From Nicotiana tabacum (lineage: Eukaryota; Streptophyta; Magnoliopsida; Solanales; Solanaceae), in contig NC_134081.1 of assembly GCF_000715075.1 (NCBI RefSeq), positions 108,302,108 to 108,366,107 of the forward strand: a stretch of 64,000 bases of DNA. Direction: 5' to 3'. A model generated the notes under the pieces. It was given only the letters and a program-made list of their open reading frames with translations. It was not told the DNA's origin and ran no database searches. Both the position numbers and the translations under genes were made by a program. The number at the start of each line of letters is the position of its first letter. The stretch's first letter is position 1. Shown here in pieces: positions 11,387-23,007 of the stretch.

Positions 11387-12190
11387 GGCAGTTCAGAATT
11401 GGCCCAGACCATCCTCAGTTACTGAGATTCGGAGTTTTGTCGGGTTGGAAGATTATTCTCGTCTATTACATCGCCTATGACTAAACTAACCCAGAAAGGT
11501 GCTTCGTTCAGGTGGTCGGATGAATGTGAGAAGAGCTTTTAGAAGCTCAAGACAGCTTTGACTACAACTCCAATATTTGTGTTGCCTACAGGTTCAGAGT
11601 CTTATACTGTGTATTGTGACGCGTCCCGTATTGGTCTCGGCGCACTGCTGATGCAAGATGCTAGGGTAATTTCCTATGCATCCAGACAGTTCAGGGTACA
11701 TGAGAAGAATTATCTAGTCCACGATCTTGAGTTAGCAGCTATTGTTCATGCCCTAAAAATTTTGGCGGCATTACCGATCATCGGAATCTACAACATTTGT
11801 TTAAACAGAAGGATCTTAACTTGCAGCAGCGAAGGTGATTGGAGTTGCTTAAGGATTATGATATCACCACTCTCTATCATCCCGGAAAGGCCAATGTGGT
11901 GGCCGATGCCTTGAGTTGTAAGGCAGAGAGTTTGGGCAGCTTAGCATACTTACAGGTAGCAGAGAGGCCTTTAGCCTTGGATGTTCAGGCCTTGGCTAAT
12001 CAGTCTGTTAGAATGGATGTGTCGGAGCCGAATTGAGTTTTGGCTTGTGTCATTTCTCGGTCTTCTTTATATGATCGCATCAGAGAGCGTCAGTTTGAAG
12101 ATCCACATCTACTTGTCCTTAAAGACACAGTTTAGCACGGTGATTCCAAGGAAGTCACTATTGGAGATAACGGTGTATTACGGATACAGG
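11387..12190 (+). pseudogene. pol: RNase H and linker of element 1 (broken)
   Basis: RNase H degrades the RNA strand during cDNA synthesis. [10 protein letters not shown] (near 11600) supplies the first acidic residue and [12 protein letters not shown] (near 11730) the second. A deletion of roughly 25-30 bp at about 11760-11775 removes the WRHYLYG-type segment and shifts the frame, so the TDHR motif is read in another frame. The tail [13 protein letters not shown] (about 11880-11910) is recognisable. The connection region at about 11440-11465 also has a small deletion before the SPMTKLTQ segment. Confidence 0.88.
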
Positions 12191-12192
12191 GC

Positions 12193-12996
12193 ATGCTATG
12201 TATGCCTAATGTAGATGGTTTGCGGGAGCTGATTCTCCAGGAAGCTCACAGTTCGCGGTACTATATTCATCCAGGCGCCGGGAATATGTATCAGGATTTG
12301 AGGAAGCACTATTGGTGGAGGCGAATGAAGAAAGATATAGTTGGGTTTGTAGCTCGGTGTCTAAATTGTCAACAAGTAAAGTATGAACATCACAGGCCAG
12401 GAGGATTGCTTTAGAGACTTGAAATTATGGAGTGGAAGTGGAAGGGTATTACCATGGACTTCGTAGTTGGGCTCCCACGGACTTTGAGAAAGTTTGATGC
12501 TTTTTGGGTGATAGTAGATCGGTTGATAAAATTTGCGCAATTTATTCTAGTCGGTACTAATTATTCTTCGGAGCGATTGGCTGGGATTTATATTTGCGAG
12601 ATCATTCACCTACACGGTGTGCCGGTATCCATTATTTCAGATCGGGGTATGCAGTTTACCTCACAGTTTTGGAGGGCAGTACAACGAGAATTGGGCACAC
12701 AGGTTCAGTTGAGTACAACATTTCACCCTCAGACGGACGGACAGTCCGAGAGCACTATTCAGATATTGGAGTATATGCTACGCGCATGCGTCATTGATTT
12801 TGGGGGTTCTTGGGATCAATTTCTGCCACTCATAGAGTTTGCTTACAATAATAGCTACAAGTCAAGCATTGAGATGGCTCCATATGAAGCTTTATATGGG
12901 AGACGGTGTCGGTCTCCGGTGGGTTGGTTTGAGCCTGCTGAGGTTAGACTATTGGGTACTGACTTGGTTCAGGATGCTTTAGAAAAGTCAAGGTAA
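12193..12996 (+). pseudogene. pol: Integrase of element 1 (zinc and core domains)
   Basis: The integrase inserts the cDNA. The HHCC zinc domain lies at about 12240-12400, with EAH, IHPG and CLNCQQVK supplying H, H, C and C. An in-frame TAG (12412-12414) follows, probably from CAG. The catalytic core at 12427-12996 keeps the D-D-E residues: MDFVVGLP, SDRG and the E of SEST in HPQTDGQSES. It ends at a TAA created by a frameshift at about 12990. The protein continues in a different frame at 13014. Confidence 0.93.
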
Positions 12997-13013
12997 TTCA
13001 GGAACGGCTTCGC

Positions 13014-13552
13014 ATGGCAGAATCTAGACAGAAGAGTTATGCCGACAGGAAGGTTCGTGATGTTGTTCACATGGTTGGGGAGAAGATTCTGCTCAAGATT
13101 TCACCCATGAAGGGTGTGTTAAGGTTCGAGAAGAAGGGCAAGTTGAGCCCTCGTTATATTGGGCCTTTTGAGATACTTAAGAAAATTGAAGAGGTGGCTT
13201 ACGAACTTGCTTTGCCACCTAGTCTATCAAATGTTCATCCAGTCTTTCATGTATCCATGCTCCGAAAATATGTCGGGGATCCGTCTCATATTCTGTATTT
13301 CAGTACAGTACAATTGGGCAGTAATTTGACTTTTGATGTGGAGCTGTGGCTATTTTAGACCGGCAGGTTCGAAAGTTGAGGTCAAAGAGCATAGCATCAG
13401 TGAAGGTGCAGTGGAGAGGCCAGCCAGCCTGAGAAGCTACTTGGGAGATTGAGCAGGAGATGCATAGCAAATATCCACACTTATTTGAGACTCCACGTAT
13501 TATTCTAAACTCGTTCGAGGACGAACATTTGTATAAGAAGGGGAGAATGTAA
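13014..13552 (+). pseudogene. pol: Integrase C-terminus with chromodomain-like tail, element 1
   Basis: The GPY/F-type segment ([13 protein letters not shown], near 13150) is followed by [20 protein letters not shown]. After a frameshift near 13345 comes a chromodomain-like tail: VRKLRSKSIASVKVQW (about 13368-13415), a TGA, then EATWE. Chromodomains direct chromovirus integration to particular chromatin. The native stop (TAA after GRM) falls at about 13550-13552, inside the first bases of the 3' LTR, so coding sequence and polypurine tract overlap. Confidence 0.88.
13536..13547 (+). other. Polypurine tract of element 1
   Basis: AAGAAGGGGAGAA-type purine run directly against the TGTAACGACC start of the 3' LTR, the expected plus-strand priming site. 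Equivalent tracts precede the LTRs at 34656 and 62359 on the minus strand. Confidence 0.9.
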
Positions 13553-15198
13553 CGACCCGATTGGTCGTTTTGAATATTATAACCCCGTTTCCCCCTTTAC
13601 TGCTCAATTTATGCCTTTCAATTGATTTATGACCTATCGGGTTAGTTGGTTCGGGTCCGGAAGGAATTCGGAGTAAAATAAGACATTTAGTCTCATAATT
13701 GAAAATTTAAGTTAGAAAAGTGGACCAGATATGGACCTATGTGTAAACGACCTCGGATTTGAATTTTTATGATTCCAATAGCTCCGTATGGTGATTTAAG
13801 ACTTAGTAGCATCTCCGAAAAAAGTTTTGGAGGTCCGTAGTGGAATTAGGCTTGAAATGCCGAAAGTTAAATTTTTGGGAAGTTTGACCGTGGGTTGACT
13901 TTTTGATATCGGAGTCGGAATCCAATTCTGAAAATTGGAATACCTCCGTTATGTCATTTATGACTTGTGTAAACAATTTGAGGTCAATCGGACGTGATTT
14001 GATAGGTTCCGGAGTCATTTGTAGAAATTAGAAATTTCAAAGTTTATTAGACTTGAATTGTGGTGTAATTCATAGGTTTAGCATTGTTTGAGGTGATTTG
14101 AAGATTCGACTAAGTTCGTATGATATTTTAGGACTTGTTGGTATATTTGGTTTAGGTCCCGAGGGCCTCGGGTGAGTTTCGGATGGTTGACAGATCAAAA
14201 ATTAAACTACAACAGCTGCTGCAATTTCCTTCTATTGGAAATTTCTTCTGCCAGAATCAAGCAGAGAAAAATCGAGCCCAGAATCGAGCCCAGAATGAAG
14301 CCACGATCGAAGCCAGGGTCGAGGGCCATGATCGAGGGCCAGGATCAAGGGTCAGAATTGAGGCCTAGGATCGAGGATCTCGATCGAAGGACAAGATCGA
14401 GGCAAAACCGAGGCTGTCTGGGCAGAATTATAAAGCAGGGACTTCGTCCCATTCGCCATTTTTGACAAATTGGAGCTTGAGGAGAGGCAATATTTGGTAG
14501 ATTTTAAAGGAAAACTTGAGGTAAGTCTCTTGTGATCATTTCTACTCCATAATATTCAATTATCATTGAATAATCCGACTAGATTACATGATTTTGAGGT
14601 GTAAATCGGAGATTGGAACTTAGAAATTTGGAAATAAGATTTGTAGATTTGAGGGTTGAGTTGAGGTCGGATTTTGGTAAAATTGGTATGTGTAGACTAG
14701 TGGTTGAATGGGATTTTGGACTTTGGAACTTTTGTCAGGTTCCGAGACGTGGGCCCCGCGGGCGATTTTTGAGCTAAAATTCGGATTTTTATGGAAAATT
14801 GTATTTTTCATATGGAATTAATTTTAATAAATTTTATTAACTGAAACGACTTATTTGTGACTAGATTCGAGGCATTTGGGGGCCGATTTGCGAGGCAAAG
14901 GCATAGCAGAGTGAAGAATTTCACGCTCTGAGGTAAGTAACTATTATAAATCAGGTCCTGAGGGTATGAAACCCCAGATTTTGTGTCATGTGATTATTTT
15001 GGAGGTGACTCACATGCTATGTGACGGGCGTGTGGGCGTGCACCGAGGGGATTGGGACTTGGTCCGTTCCGTTGAAACTGTATAGTTGAATAATATATTG
15101 TTAACTATATGCTCTCTATGTGTTGAAGAAAATTGACTGTAAATCATGTTAGAAATCATGCTTAGGCTATGTGATAGTACTGTTGGGAACCACAAAGG
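13548..15198 (+). repeat. Element 1 3' LTR, proximal part
   Basis: Matches 5795 to about 7430 of the 5' LTR, including the repeat patch (about 14255-14415), the core promoter (14418-14450), a consensus donor-like GAG-GTAAGT (GT at 14521) and a second one (GT at 14933). It is cut by element 2 after aaagg (15194-15198). The rest of this LTR is at 23013-24083. Confidence 0.95.
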
Positions 15199-18100
15199 TG
15201 TCACGACTCCAAATTCCCTCCGTAGGAGGTCGTGATGGTACCTAGTCTCTAAGACTAGGTAAGCATATCAATGCGGAATAATCATAAATATCTGAAATAA
15301 ATAAACCACAATTCAAATAATTAGAACTCCCAGAAACCGGTAGAAATAAGTCACAAGCTTCTAAAAATTTAGTCTCAATGTCTCTATGTATCAAGGTCTA
15401 AATAAAAATAAGGAAGCAACATAAAAATGATAGAAGGAGACTCCGGAGTCTGCGGACGCTGGCAGATATACCTCGAAGTCTCTGTGCGCAGGTAACTCAC
15501 TGACGTCTAGACTGGTAAGATGTACCTGGATCTACACAAAAAAGATGCGCAGAAGCATAGTATGAGTACACCATAGAGGTGCCCAGTAAGTGCCAAGCCT
15601 AACCTCGGTAGAGTAGTGACGAGGTCAGGTCAGACCCTAGTGGAGAATAAATAATGACATGGAAAAATGTTTAAACAATTTAATAAGATAAAATGATAAT
15701 GGAAATGAATCAAGTAGTATGTCACATTTAATTACACCAAATAATGGCAAATAAATACCTCGTGGAAACAAAATAGAATTTGTTTTCCAATTTAAGAAAA
15801 ATCACAATAAAAATCAAAGGCAACTACGGTCATAAATCAATATCAACAAGGGTACTACCGAGGTACCGCCTCGTAGCCCCAAATCATAATTAAATTCACA
15901 ATATCTCATTTTCTTATCTCAGCGCAGGAGCCTTCATAATTTATTTTAAAGAAAAATATTTTTCCCGAAATAGCATACCGCATTTTAACCATCCTTATCA
16001 CACCGCATGACTTCTAGTAGTCCCCCCCTACTAGCCACGCGTATCAAGCCACCCTTATCTCACCGCATGCGTTTCAATACCCAAACCTTATACCACTGCA
16101 TGCGTATCAATATCACAATATATCATAATTTACACCTCAAGTGTTCAAATAATTTAACGTGCCAACATAATTCAACAACAATGTTTTCCAAAATAAAGAG
16201 CTCACGGCTCATGCCAAAATAAGTCATCAATAATGTTTTTTCCATAATAAAGAGCTCACGGCTCCATCACAATGATTACAAAAATCTTACACAAATATTC
16301 AGGAATAAATAATTCAGCAAAATAATATTTCAAAATCTTTAATACGTTGCTTCAATACCAAATTTAAAATGTCAAATATTTCATATTAATAATATTTAAA
16401 TTTAAGAAAATCAATTTCAAATAATGCACAGAAAAAAAAAGGAATCAAGTTTCAACTAAACAGGTAAAATGATTAGTAGGAAAAAAGGTCAAGCAGATTT
16501 AAAGTATACAAATCAAATCAATGATGGAAAATATAACAAGATTTAACAAATTAATTAATATGCAACAGTGATCTTCACAATTTAAAAACATAATCCTTCA
16601 CATTTAGTTCGTGTACACACTCGTCACCTCGTGTACACGACTTTCATTACATTACAATTAATACCAATCCTAGGTGAAATTTCCCCCACACAAGGTTAGA
16701 CAAGTCACTTACCTCAACTTGCTCCAATTTAACCAAGTAGTATGATTTTTCCTCGATTTTTCGATTCCGGTCGACTCGTATCTAGTCATAATTAATTCGA
16801 TACAGCCAACAAAAATTATAGAATTAATTCTGTAAGAAAATACTACATTTTTCAATTAAAATCCGAAATTAACTCAAAAATGGCCCATGGGCCCACGTCT
16901 CGGAATCCGGCAAAAGTTACGAAATATGAACGCCCATTCAACCACGAGTCTAACCATACCAAAATGACTAAATTCCAATAACATTTCGACCCTCAAATCC
17001 TCAAATCTATCCAAGAGGGTTTTCAAATTTTTCCAACTTAAATCATCAATTAAATGTTAAAAATAGTGATAGATTTATGTAATGTAACAAAGATTGAGTT
17101 AAGAACACTTACCCCAACGTTTTCTCTGAAAATATCTCAAACATCGCCTCAATCCGAGGTCCAGTTCGTTAAAAATGGAAAATGGGACGAAGTCCAGTGG
17201 TTTCTTCTTCGCGAACGCGACCCTTGTCTCGTGTTAGCGAAGCACAAAAATGTGCTGCCCAACTTTCCTCTTTGCGAACGCGAAGCTTTTCAAATTAAGA
17301 CCTTCGCAAACGCGTCCCTTACCTCGCGAACGTGTAGAACTAAAGACTGGGGTTCCCAGCTGCCTCACTCTCCTTCGCAAATGCGACGCCACTCACGCAT
17401 TCATGATGCACACACTGCCCTACTCTTCGTGTTTGCGTCCTCTCCTCCACGAACGCATAGAACAAAAATTTTGCCAGCCCAGAACACTCTTCGCAAATGC
17501 GAGGATCCTCTCGCGAACGCGAAAGAGAAAACCAAAAAAATTGTAGCAGCAGATATCAGCCATCTCACCAAGGCCAGAAATGATCCGTTAACCATTCGGA
17601 ACACGCCCGAGCCCTCGGGACCTCACCAAATATACCAACAAATCCTAATACATCATACGAACTTAGTCGAGTCTTCAAATCACTTCCAAAAACACTAAAA
17701 ACACGACTCACACATAGATTGAAGCCTAATAAACTTTGAAACTTCCAATTTTTACAAACGACGCCGGAACATATCAAATCAAGTCCAATTGACCTCAAAT
17801 TTTGCAGGCAAGTCATAAATGACATAACGGAGCTGTTAAAATTTTTAGAACTGGATTCCGACCCCGATATCAAAAAGTCAACTCACCGGTCAAACTTCTA
17901 AACTTAAATTCCTATTTTAGCCATTTCAAGCCTAATTTCACTACGGACATCGAAATAAAATTCCGATCATGCTCCGAAGTCCAAAATTACCATACGGAAC
18001 TGTTGGAATCATCAAAATTCTATCCTGTAGTCGTTTGCACATAATTCGACATCCGGTCACTATTTGAATTTAAACTTTTAAAAAAATATTTCTTCAAAAT

Positions 18101-18407
18101 TCTATTTCTCGGGCTAGGGACCTCGAAATTTGATTCCGGGCATTCGCCCAAATCCCAAATCACAATACGGACCTACCAAAACTATCAAAACACTGATCCG
18201 AGTCTGTTTGCTAAAAATATTGATCGAGGTCAACTCAGTTGAGTTTTAAAGCTCAAATTCACATTTTAATTCATTTTTCGCATAAAAACTTTCCGAAAAA
18301 TTTTACGGACTGCGCATGCAAGTTGAGTAATGATAAATAGTTCTTTTCGCGGTCTTAGAACACAGAATTAATCATTAAATTTAAAGATGACATTTTGGGT
18401 CATCACA
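15199..18407 (-). repeat. Element 2 3' LTR
   Basis: Near-identical in layout to 19819-23007. It holds the TTCGCGAACGCG patch (about 17206-17530), an AGGTGAC hairpin (16611-16640), donor-like sites at about 16707 and 17107, and an acceptor-like region near 15530. Relative to its partner it lacks the segment between GGGACGAAGTCC and the CTGGACAG box (at 17191). The terminal hairpin CCTAGTCTCTAAGACTAGG is at about 15240-15260. Confidence 0.93.
17206..17530. repeat. CpG-rich TTCGCGAACGCG patch
   Basis: Repeated TTCGCGAACGCG, TTCGCAAACGCG and TTCGCAAATGCG words. Many differ by C-to-T or G-to-A changes at CpG. The paired copy is at 21836-22150. A 214-codon open frame crosses this patch but matches nothing and is not conserved in the partner LTR. 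Confidence 0.8.
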
Positions 18408-18868
18408 TTCTGTACCTCTAAAACAAACGTTCGTCCTCGAACGGAGTTAGAAAAAGTACCTGAGCTGGTGAATAATTGTGGATAACGGTTGCGCATATCA
18501 TGCTCGGTCTCCCAAGTCGCCTCCTCGATCGGATGACCCCTCCACTGAACCTTCATGGAAGCAATGTTCTTTGAACTCAGCTTTCGAACCTGCCTATCTA
18601 AAATAGCCACTGGTTCCTCAACATAAGATAGATCCTTGTCCAACTAAACCGAACTAAAGTCTAACACATGAGACGGATCGCCGTGATATTTCTGAAGCAT
18701 AGAAACATGGAATACCAGATGAACCGCAGAAAGACTAGGTGGTAGTGCAAGTCTGTAAACCACCTCTCCAACTCTCTCAAGAATCTCAAAAGGCCCAATA
18801 TACCTAGAGCTCAACTTGCCCTTCTTCCCGAACCTCATCACACCCTTCATAGGCGAAACCCGGAGCAA
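18408..18868 (-). pseudogene. pol: Integrase C-terminus/chromodomain-like tail of element 2
   Basis: On the minus strand the frame runs from LRVSPMKGVMRFGKKG through the [13 protein letters not shown] segment to HVSMLQKYHGDPSHVL. After an in-frame TAG near 18644 it continues with [20 protein letters not shown] and GHPIEEATWETEHDM, a chromodomain-like motif. The reading frame runs into the LTR. A frameshift at about 18870 separates it from the integrase core. In the complete chromoviruses of this window this segment is the last part of pol. Confidence 0.9.
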
Positions 18869-18871
18869 TAT

Positions 18872-19504
18872 TCACTCACTAACCATGAATGCAACATCAC
18901 AAACCTTTCGATCTGCATAACTCTTCTGTCTGGATTGGGCTGTACGAAGTTTATCTTGAATCAACTTAACCTTTTCCAAGGCGTACTGAACCAAGTCTGT
19001 ACCCAATAGCCTAGCCTCGCCCGGTTCGAGCCAACCCACTGGAGACCGACACCGCCTACCATACAAGGACTCATACGGAGCCATCTGAATGCTCGACTGA
19101 TAATTGTTTTTGTAAGAAAACTCCGCAAGTGGTAGGAACTGATCCCAAGCACCCCCAAAATATATCACACACGCACGAAGCATATCCTATAATATCGGAA
19201 TAGTGCGTTCGGACTGCCCGTCCGTTTGAGGGTGAAATGTTGTACTCAACTCTACCCGAGTACCCAACATATGTTGTACTGCCCTCCAGAACCGTGATGT
19301 AAACTGCGTACCCCGGTCAGAGATGATAGATAATGGTACGCAATGAAGTCTGACAATCTCGCGAATATAGACCTGAGCCAGTCGCTCCGAAGAGTAAGTA
19401 GTAATCACAAGAACGAAATGAGCTGATTTGGTCAGCCTATCCACAATCACCCAAACTGCATCAAACATCCGCTGAGTCTGTGGGAGCCCAACAACGAAAT
19501 CCAT
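18872..19504 (-). pseudogene. pol: Integrase core of element 2
   Basis: Minus strand. It opens at MDFVVGLPQTQRMFD and holds VWVIVDRLTKSAHF, ISDRGTQFTSRFW and HPQTDGQSERT, so the D-D-E residues are all present. One in-frame TAG (about 19185-19187) interrupts it, apparently GAG to TAG. The second half carries MAPYESLYGRRCRSP. A stop and frameshift at its end precede the C-terminal part. Outside these lesions it is well preserved. Confidence 0.92.
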
Positions 19505-19522
19505 AGTGATCCGCTCCCATTT

Positions 19523-19818
19523 CTATTCTGGGATCTCTAACTTCTGAAATAATCCACCCGGTTGTTGATGCTCATATTTCACCTGTTGACAATTTAGACA
19601 CCGAGCTACATACTCCACTATGTCTTTCTTCATTCGCCTCCACCAATAGTGTTGTCTCAAGTCCTGATACATCTTTGCATCACCCGGATGAATGGAGTAC
19701 CGCAAACTGTGAGCCTCCTGGAGAATCAACTCATGCAAACCGTCCACATTAGGCACACATAGCCTGCCCTGCATCCGTAATGCATCGTCATCTCCAATAG
19801 TGACTTCCTTGGCATCAC
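19523..19818 (-). pseudogene. pol: Integrase zinc domain of element 2, truncated at deletion junction
   Basis: Minus strand. CVPNVDGLHELILQEAH, then IHPGDAKMYQDLRQHYWW, then CLNCQQVKYEH give the H-H-C-C zinc-binding set. Upstream it runs only about 45 bp further before joining LTR sequence near 19818, so everything from gag to RNase H is missing. A stop lies between this domain and the core. Confidence 0.9.
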
Positions 19819-22800
19819 CGTAGGAGGTCGTGATGACCCCAAATTCTCTCCGTAGGAGGTCGTGATGGCACCTAGTCTCTACGACTAGGTAAGCCTATCA
19901 ATGCAGAATAATCATAAATATCTTAAATAAATAAACCACAATTCAAATAATTACAACATGCAAAACCCGGTAGAAATAAGTCACAAGCTACTAAAAATTT
20001 ATTTTCAATGTCTCTATGTATCAAGGTCTAAAGAAAAATAACGAAGCAACATAAAAATGATAGAAGGGGACTCCGGAGTCTGCGGACGCTGGCAGATATA
20101 CCTCGAAGTCTCCGTGCGCAGTTAACTCACTGACGTCTAAACTGGTAAGATGTACCTGGAGCTGCACAAAAAGATGTGCAGAAGCATAGAATGAGTACAC
20201 CACAGCGGTACCCAGTAAGTGCCAAGCCTAACCTCGGTAGAGTAGTGACGAGGTCAGGTCAGGCCCTACTGGAGAATAGATATTGACATGGAAAAATGTT
20301 TAAATAATTTAATAAGATAAAATGATAATGGAAATGAATCAAGTAGTATGTCACATTTAACTACACCAAATAATGGCAAATAAATACCTCATGGAAACAA
20401 AACAGAATTTCTTTTCAACTTTAAGAAAAATCACAATAAAAATCAAAGGCAACTACGGCCATAAATCAATATCAACAAGGTCACTACCGAGGTACCGCCT
20501 TGTAGTCCCAAATCATAATTAAATTCATAATATCTCATTTCCTTATCTCACCGCGGGAGCCTTCACAATTTATTTTAAAGAAAAATATTTTTTCCCAAAT
20601 AGCATCCCGCGTTTTAGCCATCCTTATCACACCGCATGACTTCTAGTAGTTCCCCCTACTAGCCACGCGTATCAAGCCACCCTTATCTCACCGCATGCGT
20701 ACCAATACCCAAACCTTATACCACCGCATGCGTATCAATATCACAATATATCACAATTTGCACCTCAAGTGCTCAAACAATTTAACGTGCCAACATAATT
20801 CAACAACAATGTTTTCCAAAATAAAGATCTCATGGCTCATGCCAAAATAAGTCATCAATAATATTTTTTCACAATAAAGAGCTCACGGCTCCATCACAAT
20901 GAATACAAAAATCTTACACAAATATTCAGGAATAAATAATTCAGCAAAATAATATTTTAAAATCTTTAATACGTTGCTTCAATAGCAAATTTAAAATATC
21001 AAATATTTCATATTAATAATATTTAAATTTAAGATAATCAATTTCAAATAATGCACATTAAAAAAGGAACCAAGTTTCAACTAAACAGGTAAAAAAATTA
21101 GCAGGAAAAGGTCAAGCAGATTTAAAGTATACAAATCAAATCAATGATGGAAAATATAACAAGATTTAATAAATTAATTAATATGCAACAGTGATCTTCA
21201 CAATTTAAAAATATAATCCTTCACATTTAGTCCGTGTACACACACGTCACCTCGTGTACACGACTTTCATCACATTACAATTAATACCAATCCTAGGAAA
21301 AATTTCCCCTACACAAGGTTAGACAAGTCACTTACCTCGACTAGCTCCAATTTAACCAAGTAGTATGCTTTTTCCTCGATTTTCCGATTCCGGTGGACTC
21401 GTATCTAGTCATAATTAATTCGATACAATCAACAAAAATTATAGAATTAATTCTGTAAGAAAATACTATATTTTTCAATAAAAATCCGAAATTAACTCGG
21501 AATCCGGCGAAAGTTATGAAATCTGAACACCCATTCAACCACGAGTCTAACCAAACCAAAATGGCTAAATTCCAATAACAGTTCGACCCTCAAATCCTCA
21601 AATCTATCCAAGAGGGTTTTCAAATTTTTTCAACTTAAATCATCAATTAAATGTTAAAAATAGTGATAGATTCGGGTAATCTAACAAAGATTGAGTTAAG
21701 AACACTTACCCCAATATTTTCTCTGAAAATCTCTAGAAAAATCGCCTCAATCCGAGCTCCAGTTCGTTAAAAATGGAAAATGGGACGAAGTCCCATTTAG
21801 TGAACTTAAACATTCTGTCCAGTGGTTTCTTCTTCGCGAATGCGACCCTTGTCTCGCATTAGCGAAGCACAAAAATATGTTGCCCAACTTTCCTCTTCGC
21901 GAACGCGAAGCTTTGCAAACTCAGACCTTCGCAAACGCGTCCCTTACCTCGCAAACGCGTAGAACAAAAGACTGGGGTTCCCAGCAGCCTCACTCTCCTT
22001 CGCGAACGCGACGCCACTCATGCGTTCGTGATACACACACTGCCCTACTCTTCGCGTTCGTGTCCTCTCCTCCGCGCACATGTAGAACAAAAATTTTATC
22101 AGCCCAGAACACTCTTCGCAAATGCGAGGATCCTCTCGCGAATGTGAAAGAAGAAACCAGAAAAATTGCAGCAACATATATCAGCCATCTCACCAAGGCC
22201 AAAAATGATCTGGTAACCATCTGGAACACGTCCGAGCTCCTCGGGACCTCATCATACGAACTTAGTCGAGTGTTCAAATCACATCTAACAATAATAAAAA
22301 CACGAATCACACATAGATTCAAGCCTAATAAACTTTGAAACTTTCAATTTCTACAAACGACGCCAGAACATATCAAATCAAGTCCGATTGATCTCAAATT
22401 TTGCAAGCAAGTGATAAATGACATAACAGAGCTGTTAAAATTTTCAGAACTGGATTCCAACCCCGATATTAAAAAGTCAACTCCCCTGTCAAACTTCCAA
22501 ATTTAAATTCCTATTTTAGCCATTTCAAGCCTAATTTCACTACGGACTTCCAAATAAATTTTTGATCATGCTCCTAAGGTCAAAATCACCATACGGAGCT
22601 GTTAGAATCATCAAAATTCTATCCCAAGGTCGTTTGCACATAATTCGACATCCGGTCACTATTTGAATTTAAACTTTTAAATTTTATTTTTCTTCAAAAT
22701 TCTATTTTTTGGGCTAGAGACCTCGGAATTTGATTCCGGGCATATGCCCAAATCTCAAATCACGATACGGATCTACCAAAACTGTCTAAACACTGATCCA

Positions 22801-23007
22801 AGTCCGTTTGCCCAAAATGTTGACCAAGGTCAACTTAGTTGAGTTTTAAAGCTCTAATTCACATTTTAATTTATTTTTCGCATAAAAACTTTCCAAAAAA
22901 TTTTACGGACTGTGCACGCAAGTTGAGTAATGATAAATAGTGCTTTTTAAGGTCTTAGAACATAGAATTAATCATTAAATTTAAAGATGATATTTTGGGT
23001 CATCACA
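19819..23007 (-). repeat. Element 2 5' LTR
   Basis: Partner of 15199-18407. It retains the full core promoter on the minus strand: CTGGACAG (21815-21822), an AT-rich box, and GGGACTTCGTCCC (21782-21794). It also has the CpG patch (21836-22150), the AGGTGAC hairpin (21234-21261), donor-like sites at about 21704-21712 and 21330-21338, and an acceptor-like site at about 20162. Its left edge is the deletion junction rather than a primer-binding site. Confidence 0.92.

Larger units (their letters stand above)
15199..23007 (-). mobile_element. Element 2: internally deleted Ty3/gypsy element nested in element 1 3' LTR
   Basis: Starts TGTCACGACT and ends ATCACA, flanked by aaagg (15194-15198) and aaaga (23008-23012), one mismatch apart. 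It has two LTRs of about 3.2 kb (15199-18407 and about 19819-23007) and only about 1.4 kb between them. The retained internal part encodes, on the minus strand, the integrase zinc domain, core and chromodomain-like tail. Primer site, gag, protease, RT and RNase H are gone. The surrounding 3' LTR of element 1 reads continuously once this block and one duplication copy are removed. Confidence 0.95.

Noticed and set aside
17054..17698. 214-codon open frame on the + strand
   Set aside because: It lies in an LTR and crosses the TTCGCGAACGCG patch. The partner LTR does not keep the same frame and no family resemblance is visible.
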